Positions 34,112 through 45,080 of a DNA stretch of 57,438 nt are shown piece after piece. This DNA comes from Rhodanobacter sp. (GTDB lineage: Bacteria > Pseudomonadota > Gammaproteobacteria > Xanthomonadales > Rhodanobacteraceae), in NCBI GenBank assembly GCA_022730295.1, contig DZCM01000004.1:1-57438 (forward strand). Direction: 5' to 3'. Each line of letters starts with the position of its first letter. The first letter of the stretch is position 1. The notes below the pieces were generated by a model. It did not search any database. It was not told the origin of the DNA and saw nothing but the letters and a program-made list of their open reading frames with translations. A program made the translations under genes and the position numbers.

Positions 34112-34696
34112 TCAGAAGCGGTATTCGAGATTCACCGAATACACCTTGGTGTGCACGTCATAACCCTGCCCGTTGATCTGGTAGTAGTCGGCGTTGGCGC
34201 CGAGGCTCCAGTGCCGGTTGAAGTCGACGCCAGTGCCGATACCAACATACCCGTTGGTCCCGTTGTCGCTGGCGGAAACGTACGGGGTGCCGCCTTCGCC
34301 GTCACCGGCAATCGTCGCGCGCACATGCGTGGTCCAGCGGAACAGGCCCGCGCGTGCGGAGATGTACCACTTCTCGGTCGGGTTGAAATGCCCGTTGACG
34401 CCGAGCGTCCAGCCCTTGCCGGAAATCTTGGCGCTGTCGCCCGCGCCATCGTTTTCGCTGATGCTGCCAAGGTCGACGTAGCCGCCTTCGATGCCGATGA
34501 ACTGCGAGCGCCAGCCTCCGTTGAACTGGAAGCTGGTGCCGGAATCATTGCCGCTGAAGCCGTCCGCGCTGGCGTCGTAATGCGCGCTCCCCACGCCGCC
34601 GTTGATGAACCAGCCCGTCAAGTCCTTGGCTTGCGCGCCGCTGGCGAGGCACGCGCCTGCCGCCAGTACCGCCAGTACCAGAATCTTCTTGTTCAT
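34112..34696 (-). CDS. Outer membrane beta-barrel protein (porin family)
   Basis: Signal peptide MNKKILVLAVLAAGACLASGAQA, alternating beta-strands, terminal YSVNLEYRF. Confidence 0.85.
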   Translation of the reverse strand: MNKKILVLAVLAAGACLASGAQAKDLTGWFINGGVGSAHYDASADGFSGNDSGTSFQFNGGWRSQFIGIEGGYVDLGSISENDGAGDSAKISGKGWTLGVNGHFNPTEKWYISARAGLFRWTTHVRATIAGDGEGGTPYVSASDNGTNGYVGIGTGVDFNRHWSLGANADYYQINGQGYDVHTKVYSVNLEYRF

Positions 34697-34890
34697 GTGA
34701 TCTCTCCCTTTCAAGTCCATTGATGCGCCCGGTGTTGCGCCGGGGCCGCCGGCGCGTGCTTGCGCCGACGCGGGCATTCTAGGGCCGGATGGCGCGGCCA
34801 GCAACGCGGCATCACCGATGTTGCATGGGTGTACGCAAGCGGGGGCCACGTTGGTTACACTCGCCCGCTGCGCCCGAATCGCTGCAAGCC

Positions 34891-36273
34891 ATGGATGCCA
34901 TCGCTGAACTCGTTGCCCTGCTGTCGCCCAAACGCGTACTCACTGCCGCCGCCGACCTCGAACATTACGGTCGCGACTGGACGCGCTGGTGGACGCCGGC
35001 GCCGCGGGCAATCGCGCTGCCCGAGTCAATTGCCGAGGTGCAGGCGATCGTGCATTGGGCGATCGCACACCATGTCGCGATTGTGCCTTCGGGTGGACGC
35101 ACCGGACTCTCGGGCGGCGCGGTCGCGGCGCATGGCGAACTGGTGGTGTCGTTCGAACGCATGCATCGCATCCTCGGCTTCGATCCGCTGGATCGTACGC
35201 TCACCGTCGAGGCTGGCGTGGTGACCGAAGCGGTGCAAAACGCCGCGCGCGAACATGGCCTCATGTATCCCGTCGATTTCGGCAGCCGCGGCTCCAGCCA
35301 GATCGGCGGCAACATCGCCACCAATGCCGGCGGCATCCGCGTGATCCGCTTCGGCATGACGCGCGCGTGGGTGGCGGGCTTGAAAGTGGTGACCGGCAAT
35401 GGCGAGTTGCTCGACCTCAACCGCGGCCTCGTCAAGAACGCCACCGGCTACGACCTGCGGCACCTGATGATCGGCTCCGAAGGCACGCTCGGATTGATCG
35501 TCGAGGCGACCTTGCAACTCACCGATCCGCCACGCGACCCGCAGGTAATGCTGCTGGCGGTGCCCGCGCTCGCCGCGGTGATGCAGTTGCTCACCCTGAT
35601 GCGTGAGCGCTTGCCACTGAACGCCTTCGAATTTTTTACCGATGTCGCGCTGAAACACGTGCTGGCGCATGGTGGCAAGCGCCCATTCGAAGCTGAAAGC
35701 CCGTGCTACGTCTTGCTCGAATACGAGAACCGCGACGCTGGCACCGAGACGGCGGCGCTGGAAGCCTTCGAGCAGGCGATGCAGCAGGGTCTGTTGACCG
35801 ATGGCGTGATGGCGCAGAGCGAAGTGCAGGCGCGCGAGTTGTGGCGCTTCCGCGAAGGCATTACCGAGAGCATCGCCCAATACACGCCATACAAGAACGA
35901 CGTTTCGGTGCGGGTTTCAAAAGTGCCGGAATTCCTTGCCGGCATGGATGCGCTGTTCGCACGCGAATACCCGGATTTCGAAGTCGTCTGGTTCGGCCAC
36001 GTCGGCGACGGCAACCTGCACATCAGCGTGCTGAAACCCGAGGCCATGACCAAGGCCGATTTCGAACTTGCGTGCGGACGCGTCACCGATCACCTTTGCG
36101 ATGTGCTGGCCCGCCACGGCGGCAGCATTTCGGCCGAGCATGGCGTGGGGCTGTTGAAGAAGCCCTATCTCTCGCGGGTTCGTTCGGTTGCGGAAATCGC
36201 GTTGATGCGCCAGCTCAAGCACGTGTTCGATCCACACGGCATCTTGAACCCCGGCAAGCTGCTGGATGCGTGA
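34891..36273 (+). CDS. FAD-binding oxidoreductase (GlcD/D-2-hydroxyacid dehydrogenase family)
   Basis: VPSGGRTGLSGGAVA, GSRGSSQIGGNIATNAGG, HVGDGNLH, SISAEHGVGLLKK, DPHGILNPGK. Confidence 0.93.
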   Translation: MDAIAELVALLSPKRVLTAAADLEHYGRDWTRWWTPAPRAIALPESIAEVQAIVHWAIAHHVAIVPSGGRTGLSGGAVAAHGELVVSFERMHRILGFDPLDRTLTVEAGVVTEAVQNAAREHGLMYPVDFGSRGSSQIGGNIATNAGGIRVIRFGMTRAWVAGLKVVTGNGELLDLNRGLVKNATGYDLRHLMIGSEGTLGLIVEATLQLTDPPRDPQVMLLAVPALAAVMQLLTLMRERLPLNAFEFFTDVALKHVLAHGGKRPFEAESPCYVLLEYENRDAGTETAALEAFEQAMQQGLLTDGVMAQSEVQARELWRFREGITESIAQYTPYKNDVSVRVSKVPEFLAGMDALFAREYPDFEVVWFGHVGDGNLHISVLKPEAMTKADFELACGRVTDHLCDVLARHGGSISAEHGVGLLKKPYLSRVRSVAEIALMRQLKHVFDPHGILNPGKLLDA

Positions 36274-36371
36274 GTGGGTCGCCGCCGCAAGCAACCTGCA
36301 ACGAACGGGTTTTGCAGTAGTCCTCGCGGCAGCGGCCACGGCAAGGCCACCGGCCGGGTGACTGGCGGATA

Positions 36372-36427
36372 GTTGAAAAAGTGCAGAGCCTGCCCCGGAC
36401 TTGATCCGGGGACAGCACTTTTTCAAC
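36372..36427. repeat. Large nested palindrome (possible terminator/REP element)
   Basis: GTTGAAAAAGTGC ... CCCCGGA-CTTGA-TCCGGGG ... GCACTTTTTCAAC; outer arms 13/13, inner arms 7/7. Confidence 0.85.
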
Positions 36428-36613
36428 AACCTGTTAGTTCCAAACAGAATGAAACGCTACACCAGCCGCTTTCCCAAGGCTGGCAGGATCACGGCGGGTT
36501 GCGCTTGTTCCGCGCATGCCGGCCGGGTGGTGAGCGGTGTGGAGACGGTCTCGCCGAGGGGCAGGGGCAACGGCTTTCCAGATCGAGGTTATGCAGCATC
36601 CACAGTCTGCGCA

Positions 36614-36893
36614 TAAATTCATTCGCACGCCCTGTTTCCTTTCGTCATTCCGGGGCCGTCCGCGCTTTTGCGGACGGAACCCGGAATCGGTGTGCTGCCT
36701 CGCATCGATGGGGTGTCGTGGTATGGGGCGGTTTTCGAGACCGATTCCGGATCGCCGCTACGCGGCGTCCGGAATGACCAACATGAATTCATTCGCGGGT
36801 GCGTCGGTGCCGGCATGAATTCATTCGCACGCCCTGCTTTCTTTCGTCATTCCGGGGCCGGCCGCATTGTCTGCGGACGGAACCCGGAATCGC
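36614..36893. repeat. Intergenic ~76-bp direct repeat pair with REP-like inverted arms
   Basis: T(A/G)AATTCATTCGCACGCCCTG...TTTCGTCATTCCGGGGCC...GCGGACGGAACCCGGAATCG occurs at 36614-36689 and 36816-36892; TCATTCCGG/CCGGAATGAC inverted arms. Confidence 0.85.
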
Positions 36894-36895
36894 CG

Positions 36896-38311
36896 TCAGC
36901 GCCGCAGCAGCATCTTCAACATGCGCTGGAAGCGCGCGCCGTAGGGCGGGTTCAGCAGGCCGGTGCCGGCGAAGCGGGATTGCCGGAACACCGGCTTCAG
37001 TTTCGAGAACGTGTCGAAGCCGAACTTGCCGTGGTAGACGCCCATGCCGGAATCACCCACGCCGCCGATCGGCAGGTTTTGCTGGACGAAGTGGTACAGA
37101 GTGTCGTTGATGCTGACACCACCGGCGAGATGCCGCTGCAACACGCGCCGTTGCAATCGCGAGTCGGTCTCGAACAGATACAGCGACAATGGATGCGGAC
37201 GGGCGTCGATGAATTCCAGCGCCGCGTCGAGGGTGTCGTAGGGCACCAGCGGCAGCAACGGGCCGAAGATTTCCTCGCGCATCACGCGGCTGTCCGGGTC
37301 GACGGAGGTAAGCAGGGTCGGCGGCATGCGCCGCACGACCTCGCTCGTGGTGTCAGTGAGCGAGTGCTCACGGGCACCATGCGCGACCGCATCGCTACGC
37401 GTCGCGATCAGTCGCGCGTGCTGGCGATCGGTGATCACGCTGGCGTAGCTGCGTCCATCGGCAAAGTCAGGGTAGAAACGGGCGAAAACGCGGCGGGCCG
37501 CGTCGATGAAATCCTGCTCCCGCGCGCGCGGCAGCAACACGTAATCGGGCGCGACGCAGGTCTGGCCGGCGTTCACGCATTTGCCGTAGATGATGCGCTC
37601 GACCGCGTGTTCGAAATTCGCACCGGGGCCGATGATGGCTGGCGACTTGCCGCCGAGTTCGAGCGTCACCGGAGTCAGGTTTTCGGCCGCCGCGCGCATC
37701 ACCTCGCGGCCGACGGCGGTGGAGCCGGTGAACAGCAGGTGGCCGAACGGTAGCGCGGAAAATTCCCGCGCGACGTCCGGCCCGCCGTTGACCACGGTCA
37801 CGACGCCATCCGGAAAATGTTTGTGGACGAGCCGTTCGAACAGTGCCGAGAACTGCGGCGTGTATTCGCTCATCTTCACCAGCACGCGGTTGCCTGCGGC
37901 CAGCGCATCGGTCAACGGCGCAACGGAGAGAAACAGCGGGTAATTCCACGGCACGATGATGCCGACTACGCCCACCGGCTGCGCGATCAGCGTGGTACGC
38001 GCGGGCAGGAACCAGAGGCCGGCAAAACCGCGGCGAGGGTGCATCCAGCGACGCCCGTGCCGAAGTGCGTGGCGGATGCCGGTGAGCGACGGAAAGAGCT
38101 CGAGAAGTCGCGTCTCTTCGACGGGGCGGCAGCCGAAGTCCGCACCGATTGCCTGGCAAATGGCGTCCCGGTTGTCCACGAGCAACGCACGCAACGCCTT
38201 CAGCCGCGCCGCGCGTGCGGCCCAGCCGGGATAGGGGTCGCGTCGATGCGCATCGCGTTGCCGTTGCAGCAAGGCTTCAAGATGGGATGCATTGGTTGTG
38301 ATCGAGTGCAT
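36896..38311 (-). CDS. Aldehyde dehydrogenase family protein (coniferyl-aldehyde dehydrogenase-like)
   Basis: VPWNYPLFLSVAPLTDALAAGNRVLVKMSEYTP; FTGSTAVGREVM; ELGGKSPAII; NAGQTCVAPDYVL. Confidence 0.93.
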   Translation of the reverse strand: MHSITTNASHLEALLQRQRDAHRRDPYPGWAARAARLKALRALLVDNRDAICQAIGADFGCRPVEETRLLELFPSLTGIRHALRHGRRWMHPRRGFAGLWFLPARTTLIAQPVGVVGIIVPWNYPLFLSVAPLTDALAAGNRVLVKMSEYTPQFSALFERLVHKHFPDGVVTVVNGGPDVAREFSALPFGHLLFTGSTAVGREVMRAAAENLTPVTLELGGKSPAIIGPGANFEHAVERIIYGKCVNAGQTCVAPDYVLLPRAREQDFIDAARRVFARFYPDFADGRSYASVITDRQHARLIATRSDAVAHGAREHSLTDTTSEVVRRMPPTLLTSVDPDSRVMREEIFGPLLPLVPYDTLDAALEFIDARPHPLSLYLFETDSRLQRRVLQRHLAGGVSINDTLYHFVQQNLPIGGVGDSGMGVYHGKFGFDTFSKLKPVFRQSRFAGTGLLNPPYGARFQRMLKMLLRR

Positions 38312-38530
38312 GCCTTGGGTTGCCGGGAAAATTCCGCATTGGGCGAAAACGCCGTCGCTGTCCAGCAAGCGGCGTGTCGCCGATGGTGTCGAGGATGTTC
38401 GTGGACACACCGGAATTGCGCACAGACACGGCGCGATGACCTCGCGAGCGGCCAGCCAGTATCATCCGGCGCTGGGCGCGTGCCGCTGACCCAGGTCAGA
38501 TGCTCCTGCGCCGGCTCGCGGCGCTCGCCG

Positions 38531-38956
38531 TCACCACGACGACGCAGAGGCAGCAGTTCCCTGTGTATTCAGAGCGGCGGCGGCCTTTTTGCCGTTGGCG
38601 TGGATGCCGGCAAGGTCGTAGGCGGAGAGGCCGGCTCGTGCATCGGTCAGCGCGGCTTTCAACTTCGCCTGCAGCGCGGCATCACCCTTGCTGTCCGGGA
38701 TGGCACCGTTGCCCAGCCCCTTGCACGGGTTGTCGGCAGCAGCATCGAAACCGTTGCCTTTCGGGCCGACCAGGCAATTGATGACGTGGTGCATGTGCGC
38801 GTGCCCGATCTCCACGGTGTCGGCCGTCGAGGCCATCAGCGCGTGTGCGTGCGCAGTCAGGATCTCATCCTGCGCCGAATGGGCCGGGGTGGGCGCCGCA
38901 AACGCCATACCGCTTACCAAGGCTCCGGTGATACCGGCAACCAGCAACATTTTCAT
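38531..38956 (-). CDS. Secreted protein with HxHxHHxxxC motif, function unknown
   Basis: Signal peptide MKMLLVAGITGALVSGMAFAA; GHAHMHHVINCLVGPKGNGFDAAADNPCKGLGNGAIPD. Confidence 0.75.
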   Translation of the reverse strand: MKMLLVAGITGALVSGMAFAAPTPAHSAQDEILTAHAHALMASTADTVEIGHAHMHHVINCLVGPKGNGFDAAADNPCKGLGNGAIPDSKGDAALQAKLKAALTDARAGLSAYDLAGIHANGKKAAAALNTQGTAASASSW

Positions 38957-39053
38957 GATGACCTCCGATGGGCAGGTGTGATACGCAGGGTGGCCAGCTT
39001 ATGCGAGGCCATGTCGTTGGGACGTGTAGTGGGTCGCGCTATCGGTGTTTCAG

Positions 39054-40541
39054 TCACGCTGTTTCAAACAACACCATGAAGCCGAAATCCATGTGTACCT
39101 GCATATGGCAGTGCCACAGGGTCAGCCCGGGCTGGTCGGCGGTGAAATCGACTTCCGCGGTCTGGAACGGCGGCACCAGCACCACGTCCTTCATCACGCC
39201 GGCGGTGTTGTGGCCGTGCACATTCACCAGCTCGAAGGTGTGGCGGTGCAGGTGCAGCGGGTGGATGTCGTCGCTGGCGTTGCGCAAGCGCAAGCGGTAG
39301 CGGCGGCCAAGTTTCAACTTGCGCGACACCGGCATGGTCTTCCAGTCGTAGGCGACGCCGTTGACCCGCCATTCGTTGAAGCCGTGTATGGCGCCCTGGC
39401 GTTCGGTGATCAGCAGGTCGATCACTTCATCCGGCGGGGTGATTTTTCGCGCAGGATCGCCGAAACGGCGGTAGTCCCACATGAATTTCGGCGGCGCCTG
39501 CCATTGCGGTTTGCCCGCCGCACCCGCGTACTCGACCACGATGCCCATGCCGCCTTCGCGGTCGGCATCGGCGGTGTCGCCGAGTACCCATACACCGGGA
39601 TGGTTCATTTCCACGATCGCCGAGACTCGTTCGGCGGTACCCAGCCACAGCACCGGAACCTCAGCCGCACGCGCTACCGGGTTGCCGTCCAGCGCGATGA
39701 CCTTGAAGGTGTGTCCGGGCAGGGCGAGACTGCGATTTTCAGTGGCGCTGGCGTTGATGACGTGCAACAGCACGCGCTCGCCGCGCTTTACCCTGATCGG
39801 CTGGCCGTGACCGAGTGACTTGCCATTGATGGCAAACGCGCCGTATGCAAGTTCGTAACCCGGCGCCACCTTGCCGGCGTTCGGATCGGCGTGTGCGGCG
39901 ATCGTGACCATCGGCATTTCCATGCCGGATGGCTGCATGAACGGAGTGTCGTCGTCGATCCGCGTGAAGTAGGGCAGGAATTCCTTGAGCGTCAGGAAAA
40001 CCTCGCGGTCGTAGGCGCCCGGTTCGTGTTGCGGCTCGATGTACACCGGGCCGGCCTGACCCGAATACAGCCCGCGCGAAAGGTCGTCACCGGCACGCAA
40101 ATGCGTGTGATAGAAGCGCAGCCCGGATGGCCTCGGCGTGAAGATCTCGCGGCGGTGGCCATGTGCAGGCACGGGTGGCGTGCGTTCCTCGAACGCACCG
40201 TCCACGCTGTCCGGCAAGAACTGACCGTGCCAATGCACCTGCTCGTCGTCATCGGTGCCGTTGAAGATGTCGACGGTGACGGGCTTGCCTTCCTGGAAGC
40301 GCAACAGCGGGCCGGGGAAGTCGCCGTTGTACAGGGTCGTCGACACCAGTTTGTCGGGACTGAGCTCGAGGACGCCGCGCGCGATGCGCAGGGTGTAGTC
40401 GGCTTTGCTGTCAGCGGCCAGGCTGGCCGAGGTGGAAGTTGCCAGCGGCGACATGCTGCCCGTGCGCGCTTCGGCCGCGGGCGCGAGCCCGGCGGCCAGC
40501 GCGGTGAGGCTGGCAGTCTTCAGGAAATCGCGACGATCCAC
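39054..40541 (-). CDS. Multicopper oxidase (CopA/FtsP-like), twin-arginine-type N-terminus
   Basis: MDRRDFLKTASLTALAAG; copper motifs HWHGQF, HTH, HPLHLHRHTF, HCHMQVHMDFGFM. Confidence 0.93.
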   Translation of the reverse strand: MDRRDFLKTASLTALAAGLAPAAEARTGSMSPLATSTSASLAADSKADYTLRIARGVLELSPDKLVSTTLYNGDFPGPLLRFQEGKPVTVDIFNGTDDDEQVHWHGQFLPDSVDGAFEERTPPVPAHGHRREIFTPRPSGLRFYHTHLRAGDDLSRGLYSGQAGPVYIEPQHEPGAYDREVFLTLKEFLPYFTRIDDDTPFMQPSGMEMPMVTIAAHADPNAGKVAPGYELAYGAFAINGKSLGHGQPIRVKRGERVLLHVINASATENRSLALPGHTFKVIALDGNPVARAAEVPVLWLGTAERVSAIVEMNHPGVWVLGDTADADREGGMGIVVEYAGAAGKPQWQAPPKFMWDYRRFGDPARKITPPDEVIDLLITERQGAIHGFNEWRVNGVAYDWKTMPVSRKLKLGRRYRLRLRNASDDIHPLHLHRHTFELVNVHGHNTAGVMKDVVLVPPFQTAEVDFTADQPGLTLWHCHMQVHMDFGFMVLFETA

Positions 40542-40825
40542 GGGGGCCTCCGGCGATAACGCAAATGCGAATCATAACGGGTCGCGACGAGCGCTGCTTT
40601 ACTTCGGATCCACGCGGATTGTGCAATCGCGATACACCCACGAGTGTGTGGCCCGGTGCGGCTGCATTGCCGCAATCGCCGACAATCGCCACCCGGCGTC
40701 GGAGTGGTTCGGTTCGGCATGCTTTGGACAAGCCACGGCAGGTGGCTGCGAGTACGCTCAGCCGATCCACCCGTGAACATCCGGGTTGATCCGCGTGGTG
40801 CTTTGCCTGGTGAGCCGCGAATGGA

Positions 40826-41482
40826 TCAGCGGTGGTGCATGGCCGGCCGCGGCGCGCGCTGGTACCTGGTGCCGAGGATCGCATCCCATAAACCGGTAGT
40901 CACGCCGAAGTTCGCTTCCGGGTGATAGTGGTGGATGTTGTGGAAACCCACCCAGCGCCGCATCGCCGCGCTCTTGAAGCGGTGCATGTGAATGACGACG
41001 TGACTGAGGCCGTAGGCTGCGTAGCCGGCGGCGATCGTGCCTGCCAGCAGCAACGCATAACCGGCCGGGATGGCCAGCGCAAACAGCCCGCCCAACGCGG
41101 TCATGAACAGCGGTGGCATGAAGAACGGCAGGGCGTCGTAGCCGAGCGGATCGTCATGGTGGTGGTCGTGGCCGGCGCGGAAGGGGCCGGTGTTGCCGTG
41201 GAACAACCAGCGGTGCGCGGAATATTCGAGGAAGGTGAAGGCGAACAAGCCGCACAACACGGTGAAGCCCGCGGGCAACATGCGCATGCCGCCGACCCAG
41301 ATGCCGGCGGCGATCAGCAACACACTGATCAGGCAGTCGCTGGTCAAGCCAGCGCGCAAGTTGAAGTGGCTGGTCGACAGGCGTGCCAACGGCCGCGTCA
41401 CCCACCGCAAGGGTGCTGGCAGGCGCGAGCCAGCACCATCGTTCACGGCGGACGGGGCAGTGGCCTTCGGAGTGTCGGACAC
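40826..41482 (-). CDS. Sterol desaturase / fatty acid hydroxylase superfamily protein
   Basis: His-box motifs HRWLFH, HDHHHDDPLG, HNIHHYHPEANFG; GTG start chosen because the ORF-track start (41563) would leave almost no space to the divergent gene. Confidence 0.8.
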   Translation of the reverse strand: MSDTPKATAPSAVNDGAGSRLPAPLRWVTRPLARLSTSHFNLRAGLTSDCLISVLLIAAGIWVGGMRMLPAGFTVLCGLFAFTFLEYSAHRWLFHGNTGPFRAGHDHHHDDPLGYDALPFFMPPLFMTALGGLFALAIPAGYALLLAGTIAAGYAAYGLSHVVIHMHRFKSAAMRRWVGFHNIHHYHPEANFGVTTGLWDAILGTRYQRAPRPAMHHR

Positions 41483-41589
41483 GACTCGGAAATACTCCTG
41501 ACGCAGGGGCGGTAGTGCGTTGTGACCGGTCAGCGTTCGCTCATCTGGCTGACCACGCCGCAAGTATAGTCAGAAACGTACGCGGCCGT

Positions 41590-42030
41590 ATGAAGGTGGT
41601 GAAAATGACAATCCTCGCGACGTTTGCCGGATGCGTGTTGTTGGTCGCAGGCGTTGCCGGCACGGCGGCATCGGCGCAACAGACGGCCTCAGAGCGATCC
41701 GATCTCGCCCGCTACGAGCGTTACGCGCAAGCGCCGGTCGATTCCGTGCATTTCTTCCAGATCGATGGTTTCCAGTACCTCGCGCCCAACCGGGTGGCGA
41801 TCTGGTTCGGCGTCAACAAGCTGTATCTGCTGACCGTACAAACGCCGTGCATCAACCTTGCGTGGACCAACGGCATCGGGCTTACCGCGAAGAACAACAC
41901 GCTTTACAGCAAATTCGACGCGCTCACATTCCGCCACCAGCAATGCCGGATCACGCAGATCGTGCCGGTCAACGAGCTGCAGATGAAGCGTGATGCCGGC
42001 AAGGCGATGGCAGCGGCGGCGAAGGACTGA
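41590..42030 (+). CDS. DUF6491-like exported protein
   Basis: Signal peptide; RYERYAQAPVDSVHFFQIDGFQYLAPNRVAIWFGVNKLYLLTV ... CRITQIVPV. Confidence 0.75.
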   Translation: MKVVKMTILATFAGCVLLVAGVAGTAASAQQTASERSDLARYERYAQAPVDSVHFFQIDGFQYLAPNRVAIWFGVNKLYLLTVQTPCINLAWTNGIGLTAKNNTLYSKFDALTFRHQQCRITQIVPVNELQMKRDAGKAMAAAAKD

Positions 42031-42080
42031 AGCATGGTCACCCGCGAACGTCGTCGCGGGTGACGATTCCCTTGCGGCGC

Positions 42081-45080
42081 TTACTCCGCGACGCGGCTGT
42101 CGGGTGACCCCGGCTCTGCCGTCGGGGCAGGGGCTGGCGCAGCTGCGGGTGCCTTCGGCAATACGCCGGGAGCCAACATCGGCCGGATCGCGCCGGACAG
42201 CGGGCGTTGCGCGGGAATCGCCGGATGGCGCAATGGCGCGGCGGTGGCAGGGCGTGGCGACGGCGGTGCCGCAAACAGCGATGGCGTGACGGGTTCCGGT
42301 TTCGGCGCGGCTGGCGTGGGACTGGCAACTGGCGCCTGCGTGGGTGCAGGCGCTGCTGCAGGCGACGGTTTCGCAGCTGCAGCCTCCGTGCTCGCCGTTT
42401 CGGGGGCGCGTGGGGTAGCAACGGCTGGCGTTGCAACCGGTACTGCCGGGAGAGTGGGCGCCAGTTCGACAGGTGCCTTGGCCGGCGGCGCTGCGGGTGC
42501 GGGCGCAAACGATGCCGGCGACCGAACCGGATCAGGTGTGACTACTGGCGCGGCAAAGTTACCCTGTGCTGCGGCCGTAGGGAGTGCCGGATGCGGGGCG
42601 ACCGGCGGCGGAGCGACAGGGCCCCTTTCGGCGTGCCTGTCAGGTTGACTGAACACGGTGGGTGTCTGCGGTGCGCGCGTGGGCAGCTCGGTCAGCAGGT
42701 CGCGCGCGGGTGCGAACGTCGCACGCTCGCGTGGCGCGGACTGTTCCGCGTGTGTGCGGTCGGCATCTTCGTCATCAACGTCGTTCGCTGCGCCCGATGC
42801 GCTGCTGTCTGGCGTGGCGTCGGCGTGTTTGCGGCGGCGGCCACCACGGCGACCGCGGCGGCGCTTGGCGGTGCCGGCCGAATTGTTCGAGGCCGTGCTG
42901 GCCGGCTCATTTGCCGTGGATTCGGCTGATACCGGCGTGGCGCCAGCAAGTGGCGCGTCGGTATCCAGCACAGGCGCAGCTTCCGCTTGCGCGCTCACGG
43001 GGCGTTGCGACTCGTCACGCGGAGCAGCCTTCTCCGTGCGTACGGGTTTGGCATCCGCAGCGCGCGTATCGCTGGCGGGATTGGCTGTCGTGGCGTCGGC
43101 TTTGGGGGCTTGGCGTTGACGTTGCGCATCGTCACCACGCGACTTGCCGGCTTTCGGCTGCGAGGTCTTGCCTTGCGGCGAATTCTGTTGACGGTTGCGG
43201 CGTGAATCGCCGCGATCGGGACCGTCGCGGTCACTGCCATTGCGCCGTGTGCCACTGCGCGCCGACGTGTCGGAGCGGCGCTCGGCGCTGCGCCCGTTGC
43301 GCTGTCCACGCTCGCGCTGCGGGCCACGTGATTCACGCGGCGGCGTGACCACGATGGCTTCCTCGGACGGCGTGCTGCGGAACCAGCCGAACAACCGGCC
43401 GAGCAGGCCACCGGATGCGGCCGCAGGTGCGGTGGCGGCAAGCGGCGCTGCAGGATCCGCTTGCGGCTCGTCCCGTTGCGGAATCGGCGTGGCGCGTTGG
43501 ATGCCGCTGACCGCGGGTTCTTCGCCGTGCATGATGACGCCCATGCGCGGCTGCGGCGCGGCCGCGATTTCGGTCAGGCGTTCGTAACTCGGCTTGGCGT
43601 GCTCGCCCATCTCGCTCTCGCGGATGCGCGTGATTTCCAGATGCGGCGTTTCCAGCTTCTGATCGGCGACGATCACCACGTGCACCTTGTGGCGCAGTTC
43701 GATCTCGACCACGCTGGAGCGCTTTTCGTTGAGCAGGAAGTTGGCGACGCGGGTTGGCGCCTGTACCAGCACTTGCCCGGTGTTCTCTTTCATCGCGTGC
43801 TCTTCGATCAGGCGCAGCGCGGAGAGTGACAACGATTCGATGCCGCGGATGCGGCCGTGACCCTCGCAGCGCGGACACACGATTTGCGTGGATTCCTCGA
43901 GGCTCGGACGCAGCCGTTGACGTGACAATTCCATCAGGCCGAAGCGCGAGATGCGGCCAAGCTGCACGCGGGCGCGATCGAGCTTCAAGGCGTCCCGCAA
44001 CTTGTCTTCAACTTCGTGCTGGTGACGTGAGTTCTCCATGTCGATGAAGTCGATCACCACCAGTCCGCCGAGGTCGCGGATGCGCAACTGGCGGGCGACT
44101 TCCACTGCCGCTTCGCAGTTGGTGCGGAATGCGGTGTCCTCGATGTCACCGCCCTTGGTGGCGCGCGCCGAATTGACGTCGATCGAGGTGAGGGCTTCGG
44201 TCGGGTCGATCACGATCGAGCCGCCCGACGGCAGGCGCACCATGCGGTCGTAGGCGCTTTCGATCTGGGTTTCGATCTGGTAGCGCGTGAACAGCGGCAC
44301 GTCATCGCTGTAGAGCTTCAGCTTGCGCAGGCTGTTCGGCATCACCTGCTGCATGAACTCCTTCGCGTCTTCGTACAGCGAGGGTTCGTCGATCAGGATT
44401 TCGCCGATGTCGGCGCGCAGGTAATCGCGCAGCGCGCGGATGAAGAGTTTGGATTCCTGGTAGATCAGGAACGGCGCAGGTTTCGCCACGGCTGCTTCGG
44501 AAATGGCCTTCCACAGCGTCAGCAGGTAGTCGAGGTCCCACTGCAGTTCCTCGGCATCGCGGCCAACGCCGGCGGTGCGCACGATCAGACCCATCTCTTC
44601 CGGGACGTTGATGTGCTGCAGGGCTTCCTTGAGCGCCTGGCGGTCCTCGCCCTCGATCCGGCGCGAGACGCCGCCGGCGTTCGGACTGTTCGGCATCAGC
44701 ACCATGTAGCGGCCGGCCAGCGAGATGTACGTGGTGAGCGCGGCGCCCTTGTTGCCGCGCTCCTCTTTTTCGACCTGCACGAGCAGTTGCTGGCCTTCCT
44801 TCAGCAGCTCGCGGATGCCGGCCTTGTTGTGGTCGACCCCGGGCGTGAAGTACTCACGGGAAATCTCTTTCAGCGGCAGGAAGCCGTGGCGCTCGGCACC
44901 GTATTCGACGAAGCAGGCTTCGAGGGAAGGTTCGACCCGGGTGATCCGGGCCTTGTAGATATTCGACTTCTTCTGCTCCCGCGATGGGATTTCGAGGTCG
45001 AGGTCGTACAGGGCCTGGCCATCGACGATGGCCACACGCAACTCCTCACGCTGAGTCGCGTTTATCAACATGCGTTTCAT
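42081..45080 (-). CDS. rne: Ribonuclease E
   Basis: [31 protein letters not shown]1 domain; DE catalytic region [20 protein letters not shown] zinc-link; proline/alanine-rich C-terminal scaffold. Confidence 0.97.
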   Translation of the reverse strand: MKRMLINATQREELRVAIVDGQALYDLDLEIPSREQKKSNIYKARITRVEPSLEACFVEYGAERHGFLPLKEISREYFTPGVDHNKAGIRELLKEGQQLLVQVEKEERGNKGAALTTYISLAGRYMVLMPNSPNAGGVSRRIEGEDRQALKEALQHINVPEEMGLIVRTAGVGRDAEELQWDLDYLLTLWKAISEAAVAKPAPFLIYQESKLFIRALRDYLRADIGEILIDEPSLYEDAKEFMQQVMPNSLRKLKLYSDDVPLFTRYQIETQIESAYDRMVRLPSGGSIVIDPTEALTSIDVNSARATKGGDIEDTAFRTNCEAAVEVARQLRIRDLGGLVVIDFIDMENSRHQHEVEDKLRDALKLDRARVQLGRISRFGLMELSRQRLRPSLEESTQIVCPRCEGHGRIRGIESLSLSALRLIEEHAMKENTGQVLVQAPTRVANFLLNEKRSSVVEIELRHKVHVVIVADQKLETPHLEITRIRESEMGEHAKPSYERLTEIAAAPQPRMGVIMHGEEPAVSGIQRATPIPQRDEPQADPAAPLAATAPAAASGGLLGRLFGWFRSTPSEEAIVVTPPRESRGPQRERGQRNGRSAERRSDTSARSGTRRNGSDRDGPDRGDSRRNRQQNSPQGKTSQPKAGKSRGDDAQRQRQAPKADATTANPASDTRAADAKPVRTEKAAPRDESQRPVSAQAEAAPVLDTDAPLAGATPVSAESTANEPASTASNNSAGTAKRRRGRRGGRRRKHADATPDSSASGAANDVDDEDADRTHAEQSAPRERATFAPARDLLTELPTRAPQTPTVFSQPDRHAERGPVAPPPVAPHPALPTAAAQGNFAAPVVTPDPVRSPASFAPAPAAPPAKAPVELAPTLPAVPVATPAVATPRAPETASTEAAAAKPSPAAAPAPTQAPVASPTPAAPKPEPVTPSLFAAPPSPRPATAAPLRHPAIPAQRPLSGAIRPMLAPGVLPKAPAAAPAPAPTAEPGSPDSRVAE

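Noticed and set aside
42207-42929. Plus-strand ORFs opposite the RNase E C-terminal region
   Set aside because: Low-complexity antisense of the Pro/Ala-rich scaffold
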